Source: Hydractinia symbiolongicarpus (taxonomy: Eukaryota > Cnidaria > Hydrozoa > Anthoathecata > Hydractiniidae). From it: a stretch of 64,000 nucleotides of DNA. The position numbers and the translations under genes were made by a program. The number at the start of each line of letters is the position of its first letter. Position 1 is the first letter of the stretch. The notes under the pieces are model-generated. The model worked only from the letters and a program-made list of their open reading frames with translations. It was not told where the DNA came from and did no database searches. The DNA is taken from the NCBI RefSeq assembly GCF_029227915.1, contig NC_079887.1, positions 124,001 to 188,000 of the forward strand, in the 5' to 3' direction. This document shows, piece after piece, positions 20,780 to 33,200 of this stretch.

Positions 20780-23770
20780 TTTACTCCCTGGGTACTTTCT
20801 TTGTATACTTTTGACTATACGGGCCAAGTCCAGGATTTACGGGAAATCGCAGGTTTTCGTTTGCCGGCGATTAAACTTCTTTTATTCAGCGTCTCATCAA
20901 AAATGAAAACATTTTTAAAAACTACAAGTCTCATTCGTTTTAGTGGTGAAAAAGTAATTTTAAAAATCGTTCGGGAAATGAGTTTACTCCCTGGGTACTT
21001 TCTTTGTATACTTTTGACTATACGGGCCAAGCCCGGGATTTACGGGAAATCGCGGGTTTTCGTTTGCCAGCGATTAAACTTCTTTTATTCAGCGTCTCAT
21101 CAAAAATGAAAACATTTTTAAAAACTACAAGTCTTATGCGTTTTAGTGGTGAAAAAATAATTTAAAAAATCGTTCTGGAAATGAGTTTACTCCCTGGGTA
21201 CTTTCTTTGTATACTTTTGACTATACGGGCCGTGTCCGGGATTTACGGGAAATCGCAGGTTTTCGTTTGCCGGCGATTAAACTGCTTTTATTCAGCGTCT
21301 CATCAAAAATGAAAACATTTTTGAAAACTACAAGTCTTATGCGCTTTAGTGGTGAAATAATAATTTAAAAAATCGTTCTGGAAATGAGTTTACTCCCTGG
21401 GTACTTTCTTTGTATACTTTTGACTATACGGGCCGAGTCCGGGATTTACGGGAAATCGCAGGTTTTCGTTTGCCGGCGATTAAACTGCTTTTATTCAGCG
21501 TCTCATCAAAAATGAAAACATTCTTGAAAACTACAAGTCTCATGCGCATTAGTGGTGAAATAATAACTTAAAAAATCGTTTGGGAAATGAGTTTACTCCC
21601 TGGGTACTTTCTTTGTATACTTTTGACTATACGGGCCGACTCCATGATTTACGGGAAATCGCAGGTTTTCGTTTGCCGGCGATTAAACTTCTTTTATTCA
21701 GCGTCTCATCAAAAATGAAAACATTTTTAAAAACTACAAGTCTTATGAGTTTTAGTGGTGAAAAAATAATTTAAAAAATCGTTCGGGAAATGAGTTTACT
21801 CCCTGGGTACTTTCTTTGTATACTTTTGACTATACGGGCCAAGCCGGGATTTACGGGAAATCGCGGGTTTTCGTTTGCCGGCGATTAAACTTCTTTTATT
21901 CAGCGTCTCATCAAAAATGAAAACATTTTTAAAAACTACAAGTCTCATGGGCTTTAGTGGTGAAAAAATAATTTAAAAAATCGTTCTGGAAATGAGTTTA
22001 CTCACAGGGTACTTTCTTTGTATACATTCGACTATACGGGCCAAGCCCGGGATTTACGGGAAATAGCGGGTTTTCGTTTTCCGGCGATTAAACCTCTTTC
22101 ATTAAGCGTCTCACCAAATATGAAAACATTTTTGAAAACTACAAGTCTCATGCGTTTTAGTGGTGAAAAAGTAATTTTAAAAATCGTTCGGGAAATGAGT
22201 TTACTCCCTGGGTACTTTCTTTGTATACTTTTGACTATACGGGCCAAGCACGGGATTTACGGGAAATCGCGGGTTTTCGTTTGCCAGCGATTAAACTGCT
22301 TTTATTTAGCGTCTCATCAAAAATGAAAACATTCTTAAAAACTACAAGTCTCATGCGTTTTAGTGGTGAAATAATAATTTAAAAAATCGTTTGGGAAATG
22401 AGTTTACTCCCTGGGTACTTTCTTTGTATACTTTTGACTATACGGGCCAAGTCCAGGATTTACGGGAAATCGCAGGTTTTCGTTTGCCGGCGATTAAACT
22501 TCTTTTATTCAGCGTCTCATCAAAAATGAAAACATTTTTAAAAACTACAAGTCTCATTCGTTTTAGTGGTGAAAAAGTAATTTTAAAAATCGTTCGGGAA
22601 ATGAGTTTACTCCCTGGGTACTTTCTTTGTATACTTTTGACTATACGGGCCAAGCCCGGGATTTACGGGAAATCGCGGGTTTTCGTTTGCCAGCGATTAA
22701 ACTTCTTTTATTCAGCGTCTCATCAAAAATGAAAACATTTTTAAAAACTACAAGTCTTATGCGTTTTAGTGGTGAAAAAATAATTTAAAAAATCGTTCTG
22801 GAAATGAGTTTACTCCCTGGGTACTTTCTTTGTATACTTTTGACTATACGGGCCGTGTCCGGGATTTACGGGAAATCGCAGGTTTTCGTTTGCCGGCGAT
22901 TAAACTGCTTTTATTCAGCGTCTCATCAAAAATGAAAACATTTTTGAAAACTACAAGTCTTATGCGCTTTAGTGGTGAAATAATAATTTAAAAAATCGTT
23001 CTGGAAATGAGTTTACTCCCTGGGTACTTTCTTTGTATACTTTTGACTATACGGGCCGAGTCCGGGATTTACGGGAAATCGCAGGTTTTCGTTTGCCGGC
23101 GATTAAACTGCTTTTATTCAGCGTCTCATCAAAAATGAAAACATTCTTGAAAACTACAAGTCTCATGCGCATTAGTGGTGAAATAATAACTTAAAAAATC
23201 GTTTGGGAAATGAGTTTACTCCCTGGGTACTTTCTTTGTATACTTTTGACTATACGGGCCGACTCCATGATTTACGGGAAATCGCAGGTTTTCGTTTGCC
23301 GGCGATTAAACTTCTTTTATTCAGCGTCTCATCAAAAATGAAAACATTTTTAAAAACTACAAGTCTTATGAGTTTTAGTGGTGAAAAAATAATTTAAAAA
23401 ATCGTTCGGGAAATGAGTTTACTCCCTGGGTACTTTCTTTGTATACTTTTGACTATACGGGCCAAGCCGGGATTTACGGGAAATCGCGGGTTTTCGTTTG
23501 CCGGCGATTAAACTTCTTTTATTCAGCGTCTCATCAAAAATGAAAACATTTTTAAAAACTACAAGTCTCATGGGCTTTAGTGGTGAAAAAATAATTTAAA
23601 AAATCGTTCTGGAAATGAGTTTACTCACAGGGTACTTTCTTTGTATACATTCGACTATACGGGCCAAGCCCGGGATTTACGGGAAATAGCGGGTTTTCGT
23701 TTTCCGGCGATTAAACCTCTTTCATTAAGCGTCTCACCAAATATGAAAACATTTTTGAAAACTACAAGTC
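20780..23770. repeat. 8-mer period (1,623 bp), nearly two copies
   Basis: Markers GCCAAGTCCAGG (20,822 and 22,445), GCCGTGTCCGGG, ATAATAACTTAAAAAATCG, GCCGACTCCATG and GAAATAGCGGG with GTCTCACCAAATATG all repeat at 1,623 bp. The matched stretch is about 1,360 bp per copy. The intervening monomer near 22,150-22,400 differs, and the copies diverge again after ~23,770. Confidence 0.85.
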
Positions 23771-24690
23771 TCATTCGTTTTAGTGATGAAAAAAAAATTT
23801 AAAAAATCGTTCGGGAAATGAGTTTACTCCCTGGGTACTTTCTTTGTATACATTCGACTATACGGGCCAAGCCCCGGATTTACGGGGAAACGCGGGATTT
23901 CGTTTGCAGGCAATTAAACCTCTTTCATTAAGCGTCTCATCAAAAATGAAAACATTTTTGAAAACTACAAGTCTCATGCGTTTTAGTGGTGAAAAAATAA
24001 TTTTAAAAATCGTTCGGGAAATGAGTTTACACCCTGGGTACTTTCTTTGTATACTTTTGACTATACGGGCCGAGTCCGGGATTTACGGGAAATCGCAGGT
24101 TTTCGTTTGCCGGCGATTAAACCTCTTTTATTCAGCGTCTCATCAAAAATGAAAACATTTTTAAAAACTACAAGTCTTATGCCTTTTAGTGGTGAAAAAA
24201 TAATTTAAAAAATCGTTCTGGAAATGAGTTTACTCACAGGGTACTTTCTTTGTATACATTCGACTATACGTGCCAAGCCCGGGATTTACGGGAAATTTCG
24301 GGTTTTTGTTTGCCGGCGATTAAACTGCTTTTATTTAGTGTCTCATCAAAAATGAAAACATTCTTGAAAACTACAAGTCTCATGCGTTTTAGTGGTGAAA
24401 TAATAATTTAAAAAATCGTTTGGGAAATGAGTTTACTCCCTGGGTACTTTCTTTGTATACTTTTGACTATACGGGCCAAGTCCAGGATTTACGGGAAATC
24501 GCAGGTTTTCGTTTGCCGGCGATTAAACTTCTTTTATTCAGCGTCTCATCAAAAATGAAAACATTTTTAAAAACTACAAGTCTCATGCGTTTTAGTGGTG
24601 AAAAAGTAATTTTAAAAATCGTTCGGGAAATGAGTTTACTCCCTGGGTACTTTCTTTGTATACTTTTGACTATACGGGCCAAGCCCGGGA
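23771..24690. repeat. Mixed monomers leading into the 24-25 kb block
   Basis: These include GGGGAAACGCGGG with TTTGCAGGCAATT, and then a block from ~24,074 that matches the window start at 1 (offset 24,073), with private GGAAATTTCGGG and TTTAGTGTCTC. No gene or insertion is seen. Confidence 0.7.
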
Positions 24691-25502
24691 TTGACGGGAA
24701 ATCGCGGGTTTTCGTTTGCCAGCGATTAAACTTCTTTTATTCAGCGTCTCATCAAAAATGAAAACATTTTTAAAAACTACAAGTCTTATGCGTTTTAGTG
24801 GTGAAAAAATAATTTAAAAAATCGTTCTGGAAATGAGTTTACTCCCTGGGTACTTTCTTTGTATACTTTTGACTATACTGGCCAAGTCCGGGATTTACGG
24901 GAAATCGCAGGTTTTCGTTTGCCGGCGATTAAACTGCTTTTATTCAGCGTCTCATCAAAAATGAAAACATTCTTGAAAACTACAAGTCTTATGCGCTTTA
25001 GTGGTGAAATAATAATTTAAAAAATCGTTCTGGAAATGAGTTTACTCCCTGGGTACTTTCTTTGTATACTTTTGACTATACGGGCCAAGCCCGGGATTGA
25101 CGGGAAATCGCTGGTTTTCGTTTGCCAGCGATTAAACTTCTTTTATTCAGCGTCTCATCAAAAATGAAAACATTTTTAAAAACTACAAGTCTTATGCGTT
25201 TTAGTGGTGAAAAAATAATTTAAAAAATCGTTCTGGAAATGAGTTTACTCCCTGGGTACTTTCTTTGTATACTTTTGACTATACGGGCCAAGTCCGGGAT
25301 TTACGGGAAATCGCAGGTTTTCGTTTGCCGGCGATTAAACTGCTTTTATTCAGCGTCTCATCAAAAATGAAAACATTCTTGAAAACTACAAGTCTTATGC
25401 GCTTTAGTGGTGAAATAATAATTTAAAAAATCGTTCTGGAAATGAGTTTACTCCCTGGGTACTTTCTTTGTATACTTTTGACTATACGGGCCGAGTCCGG
25501 GA
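24691..25502. repeat. Dimer tandem duplication (406 bp x 2)
   Basis: The private variant GGGATTGACGGG occurs at 24,691 and 25,097 only. Each is followed by GCCAGCGATTAAAC, then GGCCAAGTCCGGG and TATGCGCTTTAGTGG. The copies differ at CGCGGG/CGCTGG and ATACTGG/ATACGGG. Compared with the block at 1,000-1,400, this adds two monomers. Confidence 0.87.
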
Positions 25503-25637
25503 TTTACGGGAAATCGCAGGTTTTCGTTTGCCGGCGATTAAACTGCTTTTATTCAGCGTCTCATCAAAAATGAAAACATTCTTGAAAACTACAAGTCTCA
25601 TGCGCATTAGTGGTGAAATAATAATTTAAAAAATCGT

Positions 25638-28600
25638 TTGGGAAATGAGTTTACTCCCTGGGTACTTTCTTTGTATACTTTTGACTATACGGGCCGACTC
25701 CATGATTTACGGGAAATCGCAGGTTTTCGTTTGCCGGCGATTAAACTGCTTTTATTCAGCGTCTCATCAAAAATGAAAACATTCTTGAAAACTACAAGTC
25801 TCATGCGCATTAGTGGTGAAATAATAATTTAAAAAATCGTTTGGGAAATGAGTTTACTCCCTGGGTACTTTCTTTGTATACTTTTGACTATACGGGCCGA
25901 CTCCATGATTTACGGGAAATCGCAGGTTTTCGTTTGCCGGCGATTAAACTTCTTTTATTCAGCGTCTCATCAAAAATGAAAACATTTTTAAAAACTACAA
26001 GTCTCATGCGTTTTAGTGGTGAAAAAGTAATTTAAAAAATCGTTCGGGAAATGAGTTTACTCTCTGGGTACTTTCTTTGTATACTTTTGACTATACGGGC
26101 CAAGCCCGGGATTTACGGGAAATCGCGGGTTTTTGTTTGCCGGCGATTAAACTTCTTTTATTCAGCGTCTCATCAAAAATGAAAACATTTTTGAAAACTA
26201 CAAGTCTCATGAGTTTTAGTGGTGAAAAAATAATTTAAAAAATCGTTCGGGAAATGAGTTTACTCCCTGGGTACTTTCTTTGTATACTTTTGACTATACG
26301 GGCCAAGCCGGGATTTACGGGAAATCGCGGGTTTTCGTTTGCCGGCGATTAAACTTCTTTTATTCAGCGTCTCATCAAAAATGAAAATATTTTTAAAAAC
26401 TACAAGTCTCATGGGCTTTAGTGGTGAAAAAATAATTTAAAAAATCGTTCTGGAAATGAGTTTACTCACAGGGTACTTTCTTTGTATACATTCGACTATA
26501 CGGGCCAAGCCCGGGATTTACGGGAAATCGCGGGGTTTTTGTTTTCCGGCGATTAAACCTCTTTCATTAAGCGTCTCATCAAATATGAAAACATTTTTCA
26601 AAACTACAAGTCTCATTCGTTTTAGTGATGAAAAAAAAATTTAAAAAATCGTTCGGGAAATGAGTTTACTCCATGGGTACTTTCTTTGTATGCATTCGAC
26701 TATACGGGCCAAGCCCCGGATTTACGGGAAAACGCGGGATTTCGTTTGCAGGCAATTAAACCTCTTTCATTAAGCGTCTCATCAAAAATGAAAACATTTT
26801 TGAAAACTACAAGTCTCATGCGTTTTAGTGGTGAAAAAATAATTTAAAAAATCGTTCGGGAAAGGAGTTTACACCCTGGGTACTTTCTTTGTATACTTTT
26901 GACTATACGGGCCGAGTCCGGGATTTACGGGAAATCGCAGGTTTTCGTTTGCCGGCGATTAAACCTCTTTTATTCAGCGTCTCATCAAAAATGAAAACAT
27001 TTTTAAAAACTACAAGTCTTATGCGTTTTAGTGGTGAAAAAATAATTTAAAAAATCGTTTGGGAAATGAGTTTACTCCCTGGGTACTTTCTTTGTATACT
27101 TTTGACTATACGGGCCAAGTCCAGGATTTACGGGAAATCGCAGGTTTTCGTTTGCCGGCAATTAAACTTCTTTTATTCAGCGTCTCTTCAAAAATGAAAA
27201 CATTTTTAAAAACTACAAGTCTCATGCGTTTTAGTGGTGAAAATGTAATTTAAAAAATCGTTCGGGAAATGAGTTTATTCCCTGGGTACTTTCTTTGTAT
27301 ACATTCGACTATGCGGGCCAAGCCCCGGATTTACGGGAAAACGCGGGATTTCGTTTGCCGGCGATTAAACCTCTTTCATTAGGCGTCTCATCAAAAATGA
27401 AAACATTTTTAAAAACTACAAGTCTCATGCGTTTTAGTGGTGAAAAAATAATTTAAAAAATCGTTTGGGAAATGAGTTTACTCCCTGGGTACTTTCTTTG
27501 TATACTTTTGACTATACGGGCCGACTCCATGATTTACGGGAAATCGCAGGTTTTCGTTTGCCGGCGATTAAACTGCTTTTATTCAGCGTCTCATCAAAAA
27601 TGAAAACATTCTTGAAAACTACAAGTCTCATGCGCATTAGTGGTGAAATAATAATTTAAAAAATCGTTTGGGAAATGAGTTTACTCCCTGGGTACTTTCT
27701 TTGTATACTTTTGACTATACGGGCCGACTCCATGATTTACGGGAAATCGCAGGTTTTCGTTTGCCGGCGATTAAACTTCTTTTATTCAGCGTCTCATCAA
27801 AAATGAAAACATTTTTAAAAACTACAAGTCTCATGCGTTTTAGTGGTGAAAAAGTAATTTAAAAAATCGTTCGGGAAATGAGTTTACTCTCTGGGTACTT
27901 TCTTTGTATACTTTTGACTATACGGGCCAAGCCCGGGATTTACGGGAAATCGCGGGTTTTTGTTTGCCGGCGATTAAACTTCTTTTATTCAGCGTCTCAT
28001 CAAAAATGAAAACATTTTTAAAAACCACAAGTCTCATGGGCTTTAGTGGTGAAAAAATAATTTAAAAAATCGTTCTGGAAATGAGTTTACTCACAGGGTA
28101 CTTTCTTTGTATACATTCGACTATACGGGCCAAGCCCGGGATTTACGGGAAATCGCGGGGTTTTCGTTTTCCGGCGATTAAACTTCTTTCATTAAGCGTC
28201 TCATCAAATATGAAAACATTTTTCAAAACTACAAGTCTCATTCGTTTTAGTGATGAAAAAAAAATTTAAAAAATCGTTCGGGAAATGAGTTTACTCCATG
28301 GGTACTTTCTTTGTATGCATTCGACTATACGGGCCAAGCCCCGGATTTACGGGAAAACGCGGGATTTCGTTTGCAGGCAATTAAACCTCTTTCATTAAGC
28401 GTCTCATCAAAAATGAAAACATTTTTGAAAACTACAAGTCTCATGCGTTTTAGTGGTGAAAAAATAATTTAAAAAATCGTTCGGGAAAGGAGTTTACACC
28501 CTGGGTACTTTCTTTGTATACTTTTGACTATACGGGCCGAGTCCGGGATTTACGGGAAATCGCAGGTTTTCGTTTGCCGGCGATTAAACCTCTTTTATTC

Positions 28601-29085
28601 AGCGTCTCATCAAAAATGAAAACATTTTTAAAAACTACAAGTCTTATGCGTTTTAGTGGTGAAAAAATAATTTAAAAAATCGTTTGGGAAATGAGTTTAC
28701 TCCCTGGGTAATTTCTTTGTATACTTTTGACTATACGGGCCAAGTCCAGGATTTACGGGAAATCGCAGGTTTTCGTTTGCCGGCAATTAAACTTCTTTTA
28801 TTTAGCGTCTCTTCAAAAATGAAAACATTTTTAAAAACTACAAGTCTCATGCGTTTTAGTGGTGAAAATGTAATTTAAAAAATCGTTCGGGAAATGAGTT
28901 TATTCCCTGGGTACTTTCTTTGTATACATTCGACTATACGGGCCAAGCCCCGGATTTACGGGAAAACGCGGGATTTCGTTTGCCGGCGATTAAACCTCTT
29001 TCATTAGGCGTCTCATCAAAAATGAAAACATTTTTAAAAACTACAAGTCTCATGCGTTTTAGTGGTGAAAAAATAATTTAAAAAA
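25638..29085. repeat. 9-mer duplication with one monomer lost in copy 2
   Basis: Copy 1 (25,638-27,464) and copy 2 (27,465-29,085) share GCCGACTCCATG pairs, CGCGGGGTTTT with TTTTCCGGCG, CTCCATGGGTAC with TTTGTATGCATTCG, GGAAAGGAG, GTCTCTTCAAAAATG and GTTTATTCCC. The offset is 1,827 bp at the left and 1,625 bp further right. A 202-bp monomer (CATGAGTTTTAG with AAGCCGGGATTT) present near 26,165-26,380 is missing from copy 2. The join lies within ~27,962-28,017. Confidence 0.87.
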
Positions 29086-29379
29086 TCGTTCGGGAAATGA
29101 GTTTACTCCCTGGGTACTTTCTTTGTATACATTCGACTATACGGGCCAAGCCCGGGATTTACGGGAAATCGCGGGTTTTCGTTTTCCGGCGATTAAACCT
29201 CTTTCATTAAGCGTCTCATCAAAAATGAAAACATTTTTGAAAACTACAAGTCTCATGCGTTTTAGTGGTGAAAAAATAATTTAAAAAATCGTTCGGGAAA
29301 TTAGTTTACTCCCTGGGTACTTTCTTTGTATACTTTTGACTATACGGGCCGAGTCCGGGATTTACGGGAAATCGCGGAT
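29086..29379. repeat. Linking monomers
   Basis: These are one and a half ordinary monomers, one with TTTTCCGGCG and one with GGAAATTAG. They connect the 9-mer domain to the 8-mer domain. Nothing else is seen. Confidence 0.7.
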
Positions 29380-32300
29380 TTTCGTTTGCCGGCGATTAAA
29401 CTTCTTTTATTCAGCGTCCCATCAAATATGAAAGTATTTTTGAAAACTACAAGTCTCATGCGTTTAGTGGTGAAAAAATAATTTAAAAAATCGTTCGGGA
29501 AATGAGTTTACTCCCTGGGTACTTTCTTTGTATACTTTTGACTATACGGGCCGAGTCCGGGATTTACGGGAAATCGCGGATTTTCGTTTGCCGGCGATTA
29601 AACTGCTTTTATTTAGCGTCTCATCAAATATGAAAGTATTTTTGAAAACTACAAGTCTCATGCGTTTAGTGGTGAAAAAATAATTTAAAAAATCGTTCGG
29701 GAAATGAGTTTACTCCCTGGGTACTTTCTTTGTATACTTTTGACTATACGGGCCAAGCCCCGGATTCACGGGAAAACGCGGGATTTCGTTTGCCGGCGAT
29801 TAAACCTCTTTTAATAAGCGTCTCATCAAAAATGAAAACATTTTTGAAAACTACAAGTCTCATGCGTTTTAGTGGTGAAAAAATAATTTAAAAAATCGTT
29901 CGGGAAATGAGTTTACTCCCTGGGTACTTTCTTTGTATACATTCGACTATACGTGCCAAGCCCGGGATTTACGGGAAATCGCGGGTTTTCGTTTGCCGGC
30001 GATTAAACTTCTTTTATTCAGCGTCTCATCAAAAATGAAAACATTTTTAAAAACTACAAGTCTCATGGGCTTTAGTGGTGAAAAACTAATTTAAAAAATC
30101 GTTCTGGAAATGAGTTTACTCACAGGGTACTTTCTTTGTATACTTTTGACTATGCGGGCCGAGTCCGGGGTTTACGGGAAATGGCGGGTTTTCGTTTGCC
30201 GGCGATTAAACTTCTTTTATTCAGCGTCTCATCAAAAATGAAAACATTTTTAAAAACTACTAGTCTCATGCGTTTTAGTGGTGAAAAAGTAATTTAAAAA
30301 ATTGTTCGGGAAATGAGTTTACTCCCTGGGTACTTTCTTTGTATACATTCGACTATACGGGCCAAGCCCTGGATTCACGGGAAAACGCGGGATTTCGTTT
30401 GCCGGCGATTAAACCTCTTTCATTAAGCGTCTCATCAAAAATGAAAACATTTTTGAAAACTACAAGTCTCATGCGTTTTAGTGGTGAAAAAATAATTTAA
30501 AAAATCGTTCGGGAAATGAGTTTACTCCCTGGGTACTTTCTTTGTATACTTTTGACTATACGGGCCGAGTCCGGGATTTACGGGAAATCGCGGATTTTCG
30601 TTTGCCGGCGATTAAACTTCTTTTATTCAGCGTCCCATCAAATATGAAAGTATTTTTGAAAACTACAAGTCTCATGCGTTTAGTGGTAAAAAAATAATAT
30701 AAAAAATCGTTCGGGAAATGAGTTTACTTCCTGGGTACTTTCTTTGTATACTTTTGACTATACGGGCCAAGCCCGGGATTTACGGGAAATTGCGGGTTTT
30801 CGTTTGCCGGCGATTAAACTTCTTTTATTCAGCGTCTCATCAAAAATGAAAACATTTTTAAAAACTACAAGTCTTATGCGTTCTAGTAGTGAAAAAATAA
30901 TTTAAAAAATCGTTCTGGAAATGAGTTTACTCACAGGGTACTTTCTTTGTATACATTCGACTATACGTGCCAAGCCCGGGATTTACGGGAAATCGCGGGT
31001 TTTCGTTTGCCGGCGATTAAACTTCTTTTATTCAGCGTCCCATCAAATATGAAAGTATTTTTGAAAACTACAAGTCTCATGCGTTTAGTGGTGAAAAAAT
31101 AATTTAAAAAATCGTTCGGGAAATGAGTTTACTCCCTGGGTACTTTCTTTGTATACTTTTGACTATACGGGCCGAGTCCGGGATTTACGGGAAATCGCGG
31201 ATTTTCGTTTGCCGGCGATTAAACTGCTTTTATTTAGCGTCTCATCAAATATGAAAGTATTTTTGAAAACTACAAGTCTCATGCGTTTAGTGGTGAAAAA
31301 ATAATTTAAAAAATCGTTCGGGAAATGAGTTTACTCCCTGGGTACTTTCTTTGTATACTTTTGACTATACGGGCCAAGCCCCGGATTCACGGGAAAACGC
31401 GGGATTTCGTTTGCCGGCGATTAAACCTCTTTTAATAAGCGTCTCATCAAAAATGAAAACATTTTTGAAAACTACAAGTCTCATGCGTTTTAGTGGTGAA
31501 AAAATAATTTAAAAAATCGTTCGGGAAATGAGTTTACTCCCTGGGTACTTTCTTTGTATACATTCGACTATACGTGCCAAGCCCGGGATTTACGGGAAAT
31601 CGCGGGTTTTCGTTTGCCGGCGATTAAACTTCTTTTATTCAGCGTCTCATCAAAAATGAAAACATTTTTAAAAACTACAAGTCTCATGGGCTTTAGTGGT
31701 GAAAAACTAATTTAAAAAATCGTTCTGGAAATGAGTTTACTCACAGGGTACTTTCTTTGTATACTTTTGACTATGCGGGCCGAGTCCGGGGTTTACGGGA
31801 AATGGCGGGTTTTCGTTTGCCGGCGATTAAACTTCTTTTATTCAGCGTCTCATCAAAAATGAAAACATTTTTAAAAACTACTAGTCTCATGCGTTTTAGT
31901 GGTGAAAAAGTAATTTAAAAAATTGTTCGGGAAATGAGTTTACTCCCTGGGTACTTTCTTTGTATACATTCGACTATACGGGCCAAGCCCTGGATTCACG
32001 GGAAAACGCGGGATTTCGTTTGCCGGCGATTAAACCTCTTTCATTAAGCGTCTCATCAAAAATGAAAACATTTTTGAAAACTACAAGTCTCATGCGTTTT
32101 AGTGGTGAAAAAATAATTTAAAAAATCGTTCGGGAAATGAGTTTACTCCCTGGGTACTTTCTTTGTATACTTTTGACTATACGGGCCGAGTCCGGGATTT
32201 ACGGGAAATCGCGGATTTTCGTTTGCCGGCGATTAAACTTCTTTTATTCAGCGTCCCATCAAATATGAAAGTATTTTTGAAAACTACAAGTCTCATGCGT

Positions 32301-32621
32301 TTAGTGGTAAAAAAATAATATAAAAAATCGTTCGGGAAATGAGTTTACTTCCTGGGTACTTTCTTTGTATACTTTTGACTATACGGGCCAAGCCCGGGAT
32401 TTACGGGAAATTGCGGGTTTTCGTTTGCCGGCGATTAAACTTCTTTTATTCAGCGTCTCATCAAAAATGAAAACATTTTTAAAAACTACAAGTCTTATGC
32501 GTTCTAGTAGTGAAAAAATAATTTAAAAAATCGTTCTGGAAATGAGTTTACTCACAGGGTACTTTCTTTGTATACATTCGACTATACGTGCCAAGCCCGG
32601 GATTTACGGGAAATCGCGGGT
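29380..32621. repeat. 8-mer tandem duplication (1,621 bp x 2)
   Basis: Markers CAAATATGAAAGTATT (29,430, 29,630 and 30,644 series), CCCGGATTCACGGG, TTTTAATAAGCG, GAAAAACTAATTT, ACTACTAGTCTC and GCGTTCTAGTAGTG all recur 1,621 bp later. The copies look nearly identical. The join can be placed between 30,999 (left-type CGCGGGTT) and 31,040 (right-type GCGTCCC), in 40 bp common to both parents. The period is 3 bp short of 8 x 203, from 1-bp deletions such as GCGTTTAGTGG. Confidence 0.92.
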
Positions 32622-33200
32622 TTTCGTTTGCCGGCGATTAAACTTCTTTTATTCAGCGTCTCATCAAAAATGAAAACATTTTTAAAAACTACAAGTCTCA
32701 TAGGCTTCAGTGGTGAAAAACTAATTTAAAAAATCGTTCTGGAAATGAGTTTACTCACAGGGTACTTTCTTTGTATACTTTTGACTATGCGGGCCGAGTC
32801 CGGGGTTTACGGGAAATGGCGGGTTTTCGTTTGCCGGCGATTAAACTTCTTTTATTCAGCGTCTCATCAAAAATAAAAACATTTTTGAAAACTACAAGTC
32901 TCATGCGTTTTAGTGGTGAAATAATAATTTAAAAAATCGTTTGGGAAATGAGTTTACTCCCTGGGTACTTTCTTTGTATACTTTTGACTATACGGGCCAA
33001 GTCCAGGATTTACGGGAAATCGCAGGTTTTCGTTTGCCGGCGATTAAACTTCTTTTATTCAGCGTCTCTTCAAAAATAAAAACATTTTTAAAAACTACAA
33101 GTCTCATGCGTTTTAGTGGTGAAAAAGTAATTTAAAAAACCGTTCGGGAAATGAGTTTACTCCCTGGGTACTTTCTTTGTATACATTCGACTATACGGGC
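32622..33200. repeat. Partial third copy of the 8-mer, then divergence
   Basis: ATAGGCTTCAGTGGTG with GAAAAACTAATTT and the TGCGGGCC/AATGGCGGG monomer follow the order of the 8-mer at 30.06 and 31.68 kb. From ~32,870 it switches to a GCCAAGTCCAGG monomer with GTCTCTTCAAAAATA, as at 27.06 and 28.68 kb. Confidence 0.75.
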
